Notes: generated by a model not told the origin, from the sequence alone. A stretch of DNA of 64,000 bases from Azadirachta indica (GCA_022749755.1 CM040453.1:11169368-11233367), one strand, 5' to 3'; positions 12,301 to 24,480 are shown, counted from the first letter of the stretch. A program made the numbers and translations.

Positions 12301-15300
12301 GACTTCCCCGATATCCTTAAATTTTGATAAATATTATCTTAAAACATTTTGTATCTCTCTCTATTTATATTTAATGTCTAAAATCATTAAACTAAATTAT
12401 TGGAAGTCCCGTCAAAATACGCATATGTTTACATAATAATATTCATTTTAATTTATATATATATATATCAATAACATATATAATAGTCTTAAATTAAGAT
12501 TTATTATTAATATTTTTTTCCTACATAAACATTAAAGTCAACCTATTTTATTACAAAAATAAAGATTCATTATTTTAGTTTCATAAATATCACTTAAAAC
12601 AACATCTTACGTCTCTTTTTGACTATAACAAAAATGAAAACTTTTTAATTGTTCTACACATTTAAAGATTTTGAAAATAAATAACCTTCTTCTTCTTCTT
12701 TTTTTTTTTTCACCTTCATCTTGAATAACATGGTTAGATTTACTATCCTATAAGCCCAGGTTAAGATTTAGGAAGTTAGTCTTTCAAGAGTTATACATAG
12801 AGCGATAAACACAAGACAAAAAATAAAATACCATACTTTACATAATCAAAATTATTGGTTCTCAAAACAATGAGTAAAATTTATGTGCTTGTTCCCTTTC
12901 TTGGATGTGGTAGACATTTATCAAGCTCCCTCTCTAAAATGAAACCCTAATTCTTTGCCACTTATCACCACTATGATAGGTGTCATAGAGGACATTCTAT
13001 ATCGCGACAGCCCTGCTTTTACTCTAAGTACACTTAACCAACAACTCAAAAACTTTCACCATAATGAAGGCTATGCTCATTAAATTTTCTGCACACAATT
13101 GAGAAATAAAATTTCCCTCATAATATTATAAGGGAAACATACTTTCAACTTTTGTAATTTCTCTTCAAGAAAAGAATACAATTACAATGATGCTTGGATG
13201 CCAAAGATTCACTCAACTCACTTGATAAACTTTACCATTCTACACGTCTTACATATACAAACAAGGTGCGACCAACATCCTGGTTGTTCAGTCCACATAT
13301 TACACACATAGATATTATGTTACTATTTTTTTTACCAAGTTCAACGAGCAAATTTAAGACCATTTTATGTACCACTTTCTTGATCCAAGGGACTTTCATG
13401 CCATATCATAGAGACTTAGTACTTTCCTTAACACCTCATGAAGATTAAGTTAGTTTTGAATCATTCCTAGTAAAGTGAACCATTAGGTTCTTTTCAAGTT
13501 TCCTCGCCACTAGCTTAAGTCTTTTCACTCATAGTCTAAGTCTTTTTTCAACCTCATTACTCATTTTTGACATCCATTGCACAACCCAACTACTACCCAC
13601 TGCTAGATGTATCTTTTCCACTCTTTGCCATGTCATAGGTCAGACGGGTGTATTTTGATGATGTCGGTTGTTGACATAATGTTCTTAGAACAATAATTTA
13701 CCTTTGGTTGCCTATCAACACCTAGGGCAAATCTATCATAATTCTTACTCTCAAAATTACGAGACCTAGGTATTGTTTTTTTGTTTCATTATAGCATGTT
13801 TAGTTAGTGCAAGGTCACAAACCAAGTCGTTTTGCCCTACATGAGTTAAATGCCTAACAAACTACCTCTACTAGAAGAGCTTAAATTCTATATTGGAAGG
13901 GTGTCTAAGTACACATTCATATCTTTATCAAACTTCTATAAAGTGACATCTTATTTGCACCTAGCATTTACAATGCTATTATGTTTCTATTGAACTATGT
14001 CTTTTGTGTTTCTGTTGTTTTCAATATCCGCAACTAGTGTTTATCCTATTAAACTGGTGATCAAGGATTTTCTCCATTTTTCTGTCAAATTACTTTTGGA
14101 TAGGGACTTTCTTCGTTTATTAGTATTCGTCATAAATTAAGTCTTCATAGAAAGTTTTCAAGAGCTTACATGGACTGTGGGGTAAATCTTCAATCTGTTA
14201 GGTAGCTTTAACCTATATGTCACTGTCTTTATAACCTTAAAAGACCTATTCTACCTTAGAATCAATGTGCGATGCACTAGCTTCCTATGTTACAGTGCTT
14301 ATATGCAATTCTAACCTTAAGATTAAGTTAAAATTCTCGAGAGGTAAAACTAGAAGAGGTACCTTTTCTTCTCAATTGTTGAATCTCAATGTACTTATGG
14401 CTATGGCTTGTAAAACTATATCCGACAAGTTCATAACTTACACAACACATGACATTTCCTTAAGGTGAAACGCTAACTGTTATAACCTTCATACTATAAG
14501 AAAATTATTTGTTGCATTTATGTCTATCATTGCCCAAATCACAATCAATATTCACACACACCTTTGTGTACATAAGACCTTGATTTGTTGACTTGTAACA
14601 TATTGGAATATTGTTGCTATAAAAGGTTAAACTTTGGAATGCCTTCCTCAACTCTTGAATTCTTTTATTTGACAATTATAATATTTAGCTTTCTCATCAT
14701 TCTTGGAAGAACTCGATTATTTTATTTTCTCCTCGTTCCTCTTATGTATAGTTGGAGACATAATCCTAAATTTATAGTCCATTTAGGTTACCTGTTACAA
14801 CAATTATAGTAGGCAAGTTGCTCACAACTTATCTTTGTAGTTCTATTTGTACCCATAGTTGTAATATGAAAATATAGTTGAAGGGTTTGTTTTTATTGGA
14901 CATGTTGTTGATATCGAGAATCAAAGACTACGTTCTTTTACATACTAATGCATTGATTTTCTATGCTTAAGTTTCTTTAAGCTTTACCTCAAGTCACCTT
15001 ACATTGTATGACAAAAAATTGAGCTTTTAGCTCTCATTTTAGTGAATCCCAGCATGCTATGCCTTAACATCTTCTTGGAGTCAAGTACTCTATTATAACT
15101 TTGAATCTCCCTTGACTACGTAATTGAAATAGTGACTTACTTGACATCCAATATTTGATCAACAATAAAATGTTGCTTAATGTTCAAACAAAGTTCTCCA
15201 CTTTATTTTTGTTGTCTGAGAGGTTGAAATGCTTAGGTTTCACCATCTTAATCTTTGAAGGCCCTAACCCCAAAGGAGGAGGGATATTTTCCTAATGTGT

Positions 15301-18300
15301 GTTTAGCAACCTGAACTCCCTTTCAAAATTATTGGTGTATGGTTTTAGCGCTACAACCAACGATGCCATGTCCTTTATGGCTAATTTTAGCTTTTTCATA
15401 AACTCATTGACAAACTCATCGATAGTGTTGAGTTCCATTTGTACGCCAAAGGACTTATATATGCCTACTAGAACCAATAATTCTTTCCAGCGCTACCACT
15501 CTATCTTTTAATGTCTCTGCCGATGTATTTAGTGTTGAAAAATTCAAAAATATAGTTAACAAAAATCTATAGATGAGCTAACCAGGGCTTCAGTGCTAAT
15601 TGTCACAAGGTACATTTTGTAATGCAACAATCTTACACTTACACTAAGCATATTTAGTAAGAAACTGAAAAACTTTTACAAGTAAGTGTTATGCTTATTA
15701 AATTTTCTGTGCACGAATGAGAAACAATACTTTGCTTACAATATTACAAAGGAAATCCCCATTCAAATTTTCTGATTTCTCTTCAAGAAAAGAATATGAT
15801 TACATCTCTAGTACTCTGTACTGCCCTATGTACAATACTATATGTAACCAATAACCAATGTCTTTAATTGCTAGGGCCATATGTCACACACGCACACATT
15901 GTGACTGTTTGATTTACTAAGACAATAAGTAGTTTTAAGGCAATTTGTTTGCCTTTTCGCTTGATTCAAAGGACTATCATGCCAAGTCTTAGAGACTTGG
16001 CTTTTCCTTGACACCTTATAGAGACTAGGTTATCTTTGCATCATTCTCAGCAACTGTACCCAATTTAAGGCTTTTTTGAGTTCTTAGACCACTACCTTAT
16101 AAACTCTTCTAACTTATAGCCTACATTTATCTTTACCCATATTGCTTATTTCTGACAACCATTGGGTTGTTGTTGCGTATACGTTTCTCGCTTTATGCCA
16201 TGTAACAAGTTTGAAACTTGTATTTCGATGACATTCACTGTTGACATAGTATTTTCAAAATACTAATCTATCTTTAGGTGCTTAATGTGACCTAACACGC
16301 TTATGCCATAGCCTTCACCTCAAAATTATAAGTCCTTGGTGTTAACTTTGTGTTTATTCAAAATGTCCACTGGTGCACAGTAGAAAACCTAGTCGTTACG
16401 TGTCATATGAATTAAGAGGCTAAGAGTAGGCTTTAATGTTACCGCTCAACATTGATAAGGCTAAGCATTGGGTAGAATTCACATTGCGTGACATCCACAA
16501 GGACCATTATAATGCTTCGTTTTAGTTAAGCAGTTGGATTCCCCTTGCTCGCACCAATTCTGAGTTGACTATTTGATACTCAGTGAAGGCCTTAAAGGGG
16601 CTGTTCTTAATCCATCCTTTGGTTGGCATGTAGCAACCCACTCTCAGTATAGAAGCAGTTCAAGCAGTCTACCAATGGCCAAAGACTATAATTTTTTGTA
16701 AATTAATTTATTTAACTTTATCTCAACATTCATAGAATTGTGTTACATATCAGCAAACTTTATAAGTTGATATGAATAGTTATTTATATTAGGAATGGTA
16801 TACATTAAATAGAATTTTAAGACATAATTTTAATGTTCGCTAATAAGAATAATGAATAATTTATTGTACTTATTATTGATAGAACATAAAATATTTGACT
16901 ATAATAATTTGAAGATATATATATATATTATATTTTAGATCTTTGCATTTCTGTTTTGTGCAACTTTTTAAAAAAACTAGATTTTGATTTTCTACTACTA
17001 GTTATGAATAATTGAAGGGTTATCTTAGTCTTGCTCTTTTATTTGTTGACATTTATTAAATATACACTTTATTTATTGAAAGTCATTACTCCATCCCAAG
17101 TAGCATACAATGACTATTTTATCCTTATTCCAATTAAAAAAAAAAAAGATTAATGATTTAGTCCCTAAACATTGGTGAAATAACAAATGAGGATATATTT
17201 TGACTAATCTTAATATTTTAGTCCTTACCATTGTATTCGTCATCATTCGTTAAAATTTTTTAGAGTATAATTGGTCTTTTTCTCCCTAATAGTAAAAGCC
17301 CTAATTTCACTATGGTTGATAGAAAATTTAAACTAATCACATCTTTCCTACCATTTCTTGTAGAAAAAATGTACTAACTTCTCTTGCCATTTTTTTGTCA
17401 TCGACCAAATACCTTATTTCATTGTCAAAGGTTTCTTCCCTCTAATGCTAGTTCCTACCACCTTAGCTGCCATTCCTCCCTATAATCACTAACAAAAGCC
17501 ACCCAAGAGATAGATTACCGAAAATACGAACTAAACCCACGATACATGGCTTTGATTCATAATTTTTAAAGATAAACAATAACAAAAATTGTAGGAATTT
17601 GTTTGGGTCGGTTATTGTGACTTTCATTGACCGATTTTTTATATGATTTGAAAAAGAAAATTAGTGTTTAAAAAAAGATAAAAAAGTGGCAATGGTGGTT
17701 ATAGCAGAGAACGTGACAAAGAGAGAAAAAATGAAAAATATTAGAAAAGATAAACAAGATGAACATATAGGTGGTGATGGTAGTGGCATATTTGTATATG
17801 AGAGAGGAAGAAGAGTAGTAATGAAGGTAGTAGATTTGGAGATGGGAAGAAGGGTGACAAAGGATGAAAGAAGATTTTAATGAATGATGACAAATGTTAC
17901 ACTAGGAACTAAATTGTTAAAATTGATTAGAATATGTTCGAATTTGTCATTTTATCAAAGTTTAGGGTTTAAAATATTATTATTCTTTTTATTTTTAATT
18001 AAAATAAAGATAAAATAGTTATTTTATAGTTATTTAGGCGCAATGATGATTGCTGCCTCAGAGACATAGTTGCAGAGTTTATCTTCTTTCTTTGTTCTTT
18101 CTTGCATACCTTGAGTTGGCTCCTGAGTAATCTTAAGTTTAATCTTTTTGCATCTCCATCTAGGAATAGCTTTTTGCAAACATAAACGCGCGAGCGACGT
18201 AACCACACGGGGGCCTTAAGCCACGAGTTAAAATTATTTTTCACCTAATTTAGTTCTAATATTTACTTCAAGCCCACAGTAAAATATTACTTTAATTTAA

Positions 18301-20104
18301 GTAGTTAAGATTTAAAATAGTAATCAAGTTGATCTTAATAGGTGCACTGATATTTAAGCCAAAATAATTTATATACAACAAAAGAAATTATTGCTTAAAT
18401 AATTATAAAATTAAAAGAAATTAGTTTTTTTACATTTTTATTTTTTTAATTTTTTACGCAACACCTTTTATCATATTTTTTTGATGAAACTCTTTATATA
18501 TTAAAAAAATATTATTTATTCTCATTTTCAAATTTTGTACATATCAACTTCATTTCTACAGATAGAATATTTTAGCTAAATATATTTTAATTGTTTGTCA
18601 CAGATTTTTATTTCATACAATGTAATTGAATATAGTTTAATAGAATTGAATCACAACTCATTGGTCCATATAATAAATTGTTACAAATCTTAGAATTTGA
18701 ATTGGTATAAATTAGTTAGCACACATATAATAATTGCAGTTATTATATTACATTATTAGTTAAATTAGCTCAACTATATACACTAAAAATGGTAGATGTG
18801 CAAGTAAAAGTGAATTATTTATTACTTTTGTTGAGAAAACTTATCTTAATATATATATATATTAGTATCATTTTTAATAGTAGTCCCTCTAAAAAAATTT
18901 GATTGTTTGTGGTGATAAAATATCATTGTCGTGAAGGTGAGTGTCTCATTATATCATAAAGTTTTCTTTAATTAACTAACTTTGACTTCGGAAAAAAAAA
19001 AAAAAAAAAACTTGCAGTTTCACGTGCCAAGAGCCAGAGCAGCTCTCTAAATGCAATTGTAATTGATCTCCTGATCGAAGATATTTGGAGTCGAGTTATA
19101 CTTTTAGATGACTACAAGATTGCAAAACTAATTGGAGAACCCTGGTCACTAATATTTGTTGCTGCGGCGAAAGGAAACTCTGGATTTCTCAAGGCACTTA
19201 TTAATCAGTATCCTGATATCATACGAGAAGTTGATATTAATGATTGTAGTATATTTCATATTGACGTTTTGAATCGTCAAATGAATATTTTCAAGCTTAT
19301 TTATGATATTGGTCCAATTAAGGATATGATAATTTCAACTAGAGATAAAAAAGGCAATACTATTTTGCATTTGGCTGGAATGCTACCACCACCAGATCGA
19401 CTCAAAATTGTACTCGGAGCAGCTCTCCAAATGCAGCGAGAGGTATTATGGTTTAAGGTGAGTCTTTAACTTAAGACCACTTTGCTTTCTTTCTTTCAAT
19501 TGACAATATGTGTGATGATATTAAATGATTGCAGGAAGTGAGTAAGATTGTGCGCCCATCAGATGCTGAAGCTGTAAACAAGAAAGGGAAAACTCCTCGA
19601 AGTTTGTTTGCCGAGAGTCACAAAAATTTAAAAAAAGAAGGCGAAAAATGGATGAAGGACACAGCAAATTCATGCATGGTTGTGGCAACCCTAGTTGCCA
19701 CTGTGGTTTTTGCTGCTGCTTTCACCATTCCAGGTGGCAGTAAGCAAGATACAGGGGCTCCCAATTTCCTTAAAGAGCTTTCCTTTAAAATTGTTGTCAT
19801 ATCTGATGCAGTATCCTTGATATTCTCCTCAGTCTCAATACTCAGCTTCTTATCAATCCTTACTTCCAATTACGAGGAAGAAGACTTCTTTTCCACTTTA
19901 CCCAGGAATCTAGTGGTTGGAATTGCATTACTTTTCTTGTCAATAGGATCAATGATGGTAGTCTTTTGTGCAACTTCTTTCATACTTTTTCATGCCGGAA
20001 CGTCATGGAATCCTATTCTTATTACCGTCCTTGCTTCTATACCAGTCATATTTTTCATTCGGAAACATTATCGTTTCTTTGTTAAAACAGGTCGCGCCTT
20101 CTGA
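9333..20104 (+). CDS. Gene A: ankyrin-repeat membrane protein with PGG domain (ACD6/ITN1 family)
   Basis: Spliced reading: exon 1b 9333-9435, exon 2 11369-11845, exon 3 11955-12140, exon 4 19018-19457, exon 5 19535-20104. All borders are GT..AG and the phases are 1,1,1,0. The sum is 1776 bases, 591 residues, with no stop. Ankyrin repeats include GDTALHVAVASNHTRFVKRL, GNTALHYAASSGNLELVKFM and LPLHSAALSGHEEIV in exon 2, NGETALHALARK in exon 3 and GNTILHLAGM in exon 4. Exon 5 is a PGG domain: EKWMKDTANSCMVVATLVAT leads into membrane segment 1, followed by FTIPGG and three more membrane segments, ending near RKHYRFF. Exon 4 is 105 bases shorter than in U4 at its start. An oddity is FHIDVLNR, where paralogs have FHIAVLNR. 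Relatives act in defence and stress signalling at membranes; the role here is inferred from family. Exon 1a (4856) is an alternative start giving 589 residues. Confidence 0.8.
9434..9707. repeat. Interleaved direct and inverted duplication at the exon 1b donor
   Basis: A 60-base arm at 9505-9564 is the reverse complement of 9648-9707 with one mismatch, spaced by 83 bases. In addition 9434-9502 is repeated directly at 9563-9632 with few differences, so the exon 1b donor context GTGGTATATATTTT occurs twice. U4 (53100-53270) shows only the simple order: one direct segment, then the right-hand arm. The U1 arrangement is therefore the derived one. Confidence 0.9.
9953..10592. mobile_element. Possible small inverted-end element (TAGGGATGG ends)
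   Basis: The left edge reads TAGGGATGGGATAAAAAA and the reverse complement of the right edge TAGGGATGGCAACAAGTACA. The inside is unusually GC- and G-rich for this window (GGGCGGGGGATTTGG, GATGGGCGGGGAC). Related G-rich scraps are found near 24670-24790 and 48070-48190, upstream of U3 and U4. No matching target duplication was found, so this is tentative. The open frame at 10359-10556 is composition-driven. Confidence 0.35.
12965..16430 (-). mobile_element. Degenerate Ty3-gypsy LTR retrotransposon in gene A intron 3
   Basis: Two long direct repeats, about 12965-13895 and 15590-16430, are alignable throughout (TTAAATTTTCTG, TTTCTCTTCAAGAAAAGAAT, TTGACATAATGTTCTTAGAA versus TTGACATAGTATTTTCAAAA) but well diverged. 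Between them on the minus strand, about 15480 to 14950, is a broken gag: PKHFNLSDNKNKVENF, then WDSLK.ELKAQF, the pattern of gypsy gag proteins. Only about 1.7 kb lies between the repeats and no pol motif was found, so the element is internally deleted or was never autonomous. Strong divergence of the two LTRs implies an old insertion. It accounts for half of the intron. Confidence 0.65.
14940..15480 (-). pseudogene. gag remnant of the gypsy element
   Basis: Reading 15477 downward gives an acidic helix-like stretch (TIDEFVNEFMKKLKLAIKDM), then after stops and shifts the words VKPKHFNLSDNKNKVENFV and CWDSLK.ELKAQFFVIQCKV. The order and spacing match retrotransposon gag of the gypsy group, where a PKPF.G...ELENF block is followed by WE.LK.ELK.QF. 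Several stops and at least two frame changes make it non-functional. Confidence 0.6.
16446..16682 (-). pseudogene. Degenerate 25S rRNA gene fragment
   Basis: The + strand is the antisense of a well-known part of nuclear 25S rRNA. Diagnostic words are CACATTGCGT, AGGACCAT, AATGCTTCGTTTTAGTTAAG, CAGTTGGATTCCCCTTG and ACCAATTCTGAGTTGACT, followed by decayed forms of the next conserved stretch (GGCCTTAAAGGGGCTGTTC, AGCAGTTCAAGCAGTCTACC). I compared them from memory of the rRNA. Many changes are C to T or G to A, as expected from decay of methylated DNA. It begins about 20 bases after the right repeat of the gypsy element and stops abruptly near 16682. This is not a working rRNA gene. Confidence 0.8.
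17018..18050 (+). mobile_element. Second Mutator-like element copy, right end truncated
   Basis: The left end GGTTATCTTAGTCTTGCTC matches the end of the element at 7512. The arms at 17100-17250 and 17880-18020 are mutual inverted repeats (GACTATTTTATCCTTATTCC against the RC of GATAAAATAGTTATTTT). The core carries the same GGT/TGG-rich stretch as the minus strand of the first copy (GGCAATGGTGGTTATAGCAG). The right arm stops short near 18050 and no target repeat is present. The open frame at 17686-17880 is part of the core and shared in kind with the first copy, but I see no recognised domain. Confidence 0.7.
18050..19017. other. Rest of gene A intron 3, ancestral intron sequence
   Basis: From about 18150 the sequence matches the corresponding intron of U4 (56080 onward: TCTAGGAATAG versus TCCAGGAATGG; TTCTAATATTTAC; TTAAGCCAAAATAATTTATAT). 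It includes a short CpG-rich word ACGCGCGAGCGACG near 18187, unusual in this window. A poly-A run at 18992-19010 lies just before the exon 4 acceptor. No gene is seen. Confidence 0.6.
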
Positions 20105-20372
20105 TCATTGGTCTCTATTATTCTGCTGTGTTGGTTGCTGCCTTTTGTTTTATTTGGGTTCTTGGTTCTGTTTTGGTTCTGCAATTAGATTTTGCTGCTG
20201 GCTTTGGCGACTTGATGGAGTTAATGTTTGGTGTTTGGCATTGATTGTATCCATTAATTATCACTTTCTCAAGTATGTTCGTACATTTGCTGCCAAAAAT
20301 CAATAACGAATTTAAGGAAAAAATTACAAATAAAGCTTCCACTCGAGATGCTGTTTGATTGAGCAAGAATCT
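20105..20372 (+). other. 3' flank/UTR of gene A with poly(A)-signal-like AATAAA
   Basis: The sequence after the stop (CTGATCATTGGTCTCTATTA...) is conserved after the PGG exon in U2, U3, U4 and U5, including the GGTTCTTGGTTCTGTTTTGG words and TCAATAA(C/T)GAATTT. An AATAAA at 20329-20334 is a plausible polyadenylation signal. Overlapping open frames here are spurious. Confidence 0.45.
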
Positions 20373-22020
20373 TCACAAGTCAGAGCCACTGTGAAGCAAG
20401 AATTAGATGAAAAAAAAAAAAAAAAGTCAGATCTTAAATTACGGAAAATCAGATTGTCGTTAAAATACATTGCGGCGTGCACGTACCAGCAAGCATTTTA
20501 ACTGGAGAACTTTAAATAATTAATTTTCAACTTCTTAACATGTGCACCTGATCAGAATTATTACAATTTATGGATCAAAGCAATATGGCAACTTTTTCTA
20601 TTTTAAAAAAAATGAGAATCAGAGGAAAGATCGAACGTCCTCAGATCAAAGTGATATACAGAACCTCAGCTAGCGAAAGATATATTAATTAATTGATCTT
20701 ATGTATAAACAACATAAGGTTTTTATGCAAAGTGTATTAAAATCAAACGATGAAAATAAGAAACAGGTTTTCTTCAGTGAGACTGAATGCAGAGAGTGGG
20801 TGTCTGTGAATTAGTTTCCAAAATAAAATACTTGATTTGGTAATCTATTCTCAAGGGAGACCCAGCACTCTAACCAAGTTAATTTCCGCATAAAATATTC
20901 AATGGTAGATATTCATGTAGTATGGTGCACTACGCAGTCATATTCATTGGTATTAAAAATAATAATATTTTACATTCAAGTTCTTACGTATTATTGGCCA
21001 TCAGGGCTAGAACATATGCCCATAATATGCCTCTGTTCAGTTCCTATCAGCAGGAATTCCCCCCCTACGTGGGACGTTTAAGATTTTTTGAGTAGATCTC
21101 TCTCATTCTGATGTTAAGTTTGTTATAATAAAAATTAAATTTTTTAATAAATTTTTCAGAATTTTTGGATAAATCTTTCATTAAAGAATAAATTTTTTGA
21201 ATGTATTATAACAGAAGTTGAACTTTCTGATAAATTTCTAGTAAATAAAGTTCTTATCAATTATTATATTAGTTTTTAATGGTTATAGAGGTTTAGCAGC
21301 ACCAATTTTAAATAAAAAATTAAGAATAATATTCAATTTTACCAAAAACAAAAGGTTGCCCACTGTGTAATAATTGTGATTTTAAAACAAAAGAAAACAG
21401 TGGGCAGAAGTTTTCCACGGAAATTGGGAAGCTAATTGTTGACATGATTAGTGGAATACATATATCATTATTCATTGCATTTTCGGTTTAACATTTCCAG
21501 AGAAAATTTGAAATGTGTTTCCCATCTACCATTCAAATATTTTTTTTTCTAATATTTGTAGAAAAAATATAGCATTCACATTTGAATTTAGATATTGTCC
21601 AGCTCTCTTTTTTTGTCAGTTTCCAGTTTCTGTCCACGTCAATATTCAACTCACGTCAATATTTTTTAGGAAATCTTTTGAAGTAGTCTCATTTTGCATT
21701 TAATTTATCTGATTAACCATGTTTCAAATTTGAAATAGTCTCATTTTAAAATAGCTATCCATTGTTGTCTAACATTGCCTACTTGAATCACCGTATAGAT
21801 ATGATTAATTTCTAATTATGTTTTTTAATTACAAAATAAGGGTAAATAAAAGTAATAAAAAGAAAAGAAGAACAATATTCAAGTTTCAATGATTTTTTAT
21901 TTTTAATTTAGATTGAAATTAAATAATTTTTCTTAAAATTAATTTTAAGATTTCATAATTTACGCGTGATGTTGAAATTACTTCTTTCAAAAATTTTGTT
22001 ACTTAAATTCACTTTTTTGC
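20373..22020. other. Intergenic region between U1 and U2
   Basis: No gene found. A short hairpin is formed by GCCCACTGT near 21358 and ACAGTGGGC near 21408. About 21100-21260 has repeated GAATTTTT/TAAATTTT words. The short frame at 21515-21703 has no feature that supports coding. Confidence 0.5.
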
Positions 22021-22066
22021 ATTCTAACAACTCTTATGTTGTATAAACTTTGTAAGTTCAGAGAAA

Positions 22067-23315
22067 ATAAAGTCGTCTATTGACAATAAAAAAGATAATG
22101 GCATTGCAAGACATAGATCAATACAACATTGAAATTCAGATTGCTCCTCCATCACTTTTAGAAGTAGCCCCCTCTAAAAAAATTACATTGTCTGGACAAA
22201 ATATCATTGTAATGAGTACTAGTTTTCCTTAATTAATTTGTCTTCTTATTTTTTTAAAAAATAATAAACCTTGCAGTTCCACATCCCAAGTCTTACAGAA
22301 ACTTTTTGGATGCATCGAAGGCCAAATATTTGATCGAATATATTTGGGATGAGGTCATACTTTTAGATGACCACGAGATTGCACAACTAATTAGAACCCT
22401 TTGGCCATTGATATTTCTTGTAACGAAAACAAGGGAACTTTGAATTGCTCGTGAGTATCCTGATATCATATTGGAAGTTGATAGTAATGGTCGTAACGTA
22501 TTTTATATTGCTGTTTTGCATTGCCAAGAAAGAATCTTTGGCCTTATGAATAATATTGGTCTAATAAAGAATGTGATTACGGCAACAATATCTTACCTTT
22601 GGTTGAAATATAAGCACCGCCAAATCGCTTTAAAGTTGTAGTCGGAGAAGCTTTTTAAATGCGGGAGAGGTTTTATGGTTTGTGGTTAGTCTTTAACTTA
22701 GAGCACTCTTCTATCTTTTTCTCAATTGATTATATGTCTATGGAATTAAATGAATGTAGAATGTGAAGAACGTTATGCGACCATTAGATGTCGAATCAAA
22801 AAACGACACTGGGAAAACTCCTGCAGGATTGTTCTTCGAGAGTCACAAAGATTCAAAAAAGAAGCCCAAAAATGGATGAGGGACAGAGCAAGTTCATGCA
22901 TGGTTGTGGCAACACTAGTTGCCACCATGGTTTTTGCTGCTGCTTTCACCATACCAGGTGGCAATATAAAGAAGATACAGGGGCTCCCAATTTTCTTAAA
23001 GAGACTTCCTTTAAAATTTTTGCCGTATCAGATACAGTATCCTTGATATTCTCCTCAATCTCAATACCTAGCTTCTTATCAATCCTTACTACCAACTGCA
23101 AGAAAGATGACTTCTTTTCTGAGTTGCCCACGACTCTAGTAGTTGGACTTGCATCACTATTCTTGTCAACAGCATCAATGATGGTAGTCTTTTGCGCGAC
23201 TTCTTTCATCGTTTTCAATGGTGAAACGTTGTGGATTCCTCTTATTTATGCTCTCCTTGCATCTATACCAGTCACATATTTCATTCGGAACATTACCGTT
23301 TCTTTGTTCAGGTAG
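22067..23315 (+). pseudogene. U2: ankyrin/PGG pseudogene lacking the ankyrin exons
   Basis: The exon 1 equivalent starts ATA instead of ATG (about 22067) and has an extra T (CATTGAAATTCAG) giving a stop. At about 22155 it runs straight into sequence that lies upstream of exon 4 in other copies (CTTTTAGAAGTAG), so exons 2 and 3 are gone. Exon 4 (from 22277) has deletions and stops, for example TTAGAACCCTTTGG and GGGAACTTTGAATTG. Exon 5 (from 22760) keeps MVVATLVATMVFAAAFTIPGG, but two extra bases after GGCAAT (near 22968) shift the frame, and a missing A near 23290 spoils the end (RNITVSLF for RKHYRFF). Non-functional as an ACD6-like protein. Confidence 0.9.
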
Positions 23316-23529
23316 GTTTCAGTACCTTCTGATCATTGGTCTATTTTTCTGCTCGGTTGGTTGCTGCTCTTTGTTTGGGTTCTTGGTTCTCTTTTGGTTT
23401 TGCAGTCAGTTTTTGCTGATGCTGATGGCTTTGTCAAGTCGCTGGAGTTAATGTTTGGTGTTTGGTGTTGATTGCAGGCATTAATTATTGCTTTCTCAAG
23501 TATGTTCATACATTTGCTGCGGAAAATCA

Positions 23530-24480
23530 ATAATGAATTCTCTTAGTTGTTAATGTAGCAAATATTTATATTATTTTGATATTAAAATAACTTATAATAT
23601 CAAAAAATTAAATTAATAAATTAAATTATTATAATTATATATATTATATACTAATATATTATAATGGTTATATAGTACAACGTACTTAAATATAGTACAA
23701 AATAGCTCTCACTATTTCTCTTAGTTCTTAGAAATCCTTGAATAAAAAATAATTAATATAATTTTGTATGACTTCTTTTATTTTTAATATTAATTTTTTC
23801 AACATCTAATTGTATTATATCATACTTCGTATAAATGAATTTTGCGCTATTAATTTACATCTGATATTAGAATTACACTAAATGTTTAAATATTATTTTA
23901 AAATGTAAAACTAATAAATCTATATCCATTCTTTATAAAAATGTCCCATAATCAAAGTATCAATAATGAGCATATTGAAATGCCTTGAGCAAATTGAGGA
24001 CGACCTTGATCATTAGCAATAGCTAGATAATACATGTAACCATTTCAACATGATGAGGGAGAACAATTTCGTTATATTTTTGAAAGTCTGATAAAAAGAA
24101 AATAGATAAATTTTAATGTCTAATATAGACAATCCCACTGCATTTTTTTATATATTTTTAGGAAAAAAAAGAGTGGTTAATTAATTAAGTAATAATTAAG
24201 ATTAAATAAAACTACTAATGACATATGTTAACAAACGTTTAAAACTCAAGAGAAAAAGGAGTAATATTGTTTCATATCACATTGATAATATAATATTTAT
24301 TAATATATTATAAATTTATTCATTTTTCATTCATTTAAATTATAATATGATCATAAATCTATCATTTTAAAATCTTCTCAAATTATGTTTTAATATTATA
24401 ATTATCGGTTCATCATTAGAACAAATCGTAAACTATATTATTATGTTAACATTTTTGCCATGTTATTTTGTTCTCATCTG
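23530..24480. other. 3' flank of U2, AT-rich
   Basis: The sequence is shared with the flanks after U3 (29480), U4 (58870) and before U5 (60310), e.g. TTTTTCAACATCTAATTGTAT and ATGAATTTTGCGCTATTAAT. A stretch at 23940-24050 (CAAAGTATCAATAATGAGCA) recurs at 59110-59195. No gene is seen. Confidence 0.5.

Noticed and set aside
13194..13448. 84-codon open frame
   Set aside because: Inside the gypsy LTR-like repeat; not conserved in the second repeat copy.
18999..19015. Poly-A run before exon 4 as a sign of a retrocopy
   Set aside because: It sits just before a normal acceptor, and exons 4 and 5 are separated by an intron, so this is not a processed copy.
19618..19869. Minus-strand frames over the PGG exons (also 22946, 28781, 58128, 61001)
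   Set aside because: They recur because the PGG exon is conserved; they are antisense shadows.
23940..24050. Possible copia integrase piece shared with 59100-59195
   Set aside because: A readable frame exists on the minus strand, but no motif was clear enough in this copy; kept only as shared downstream flank.
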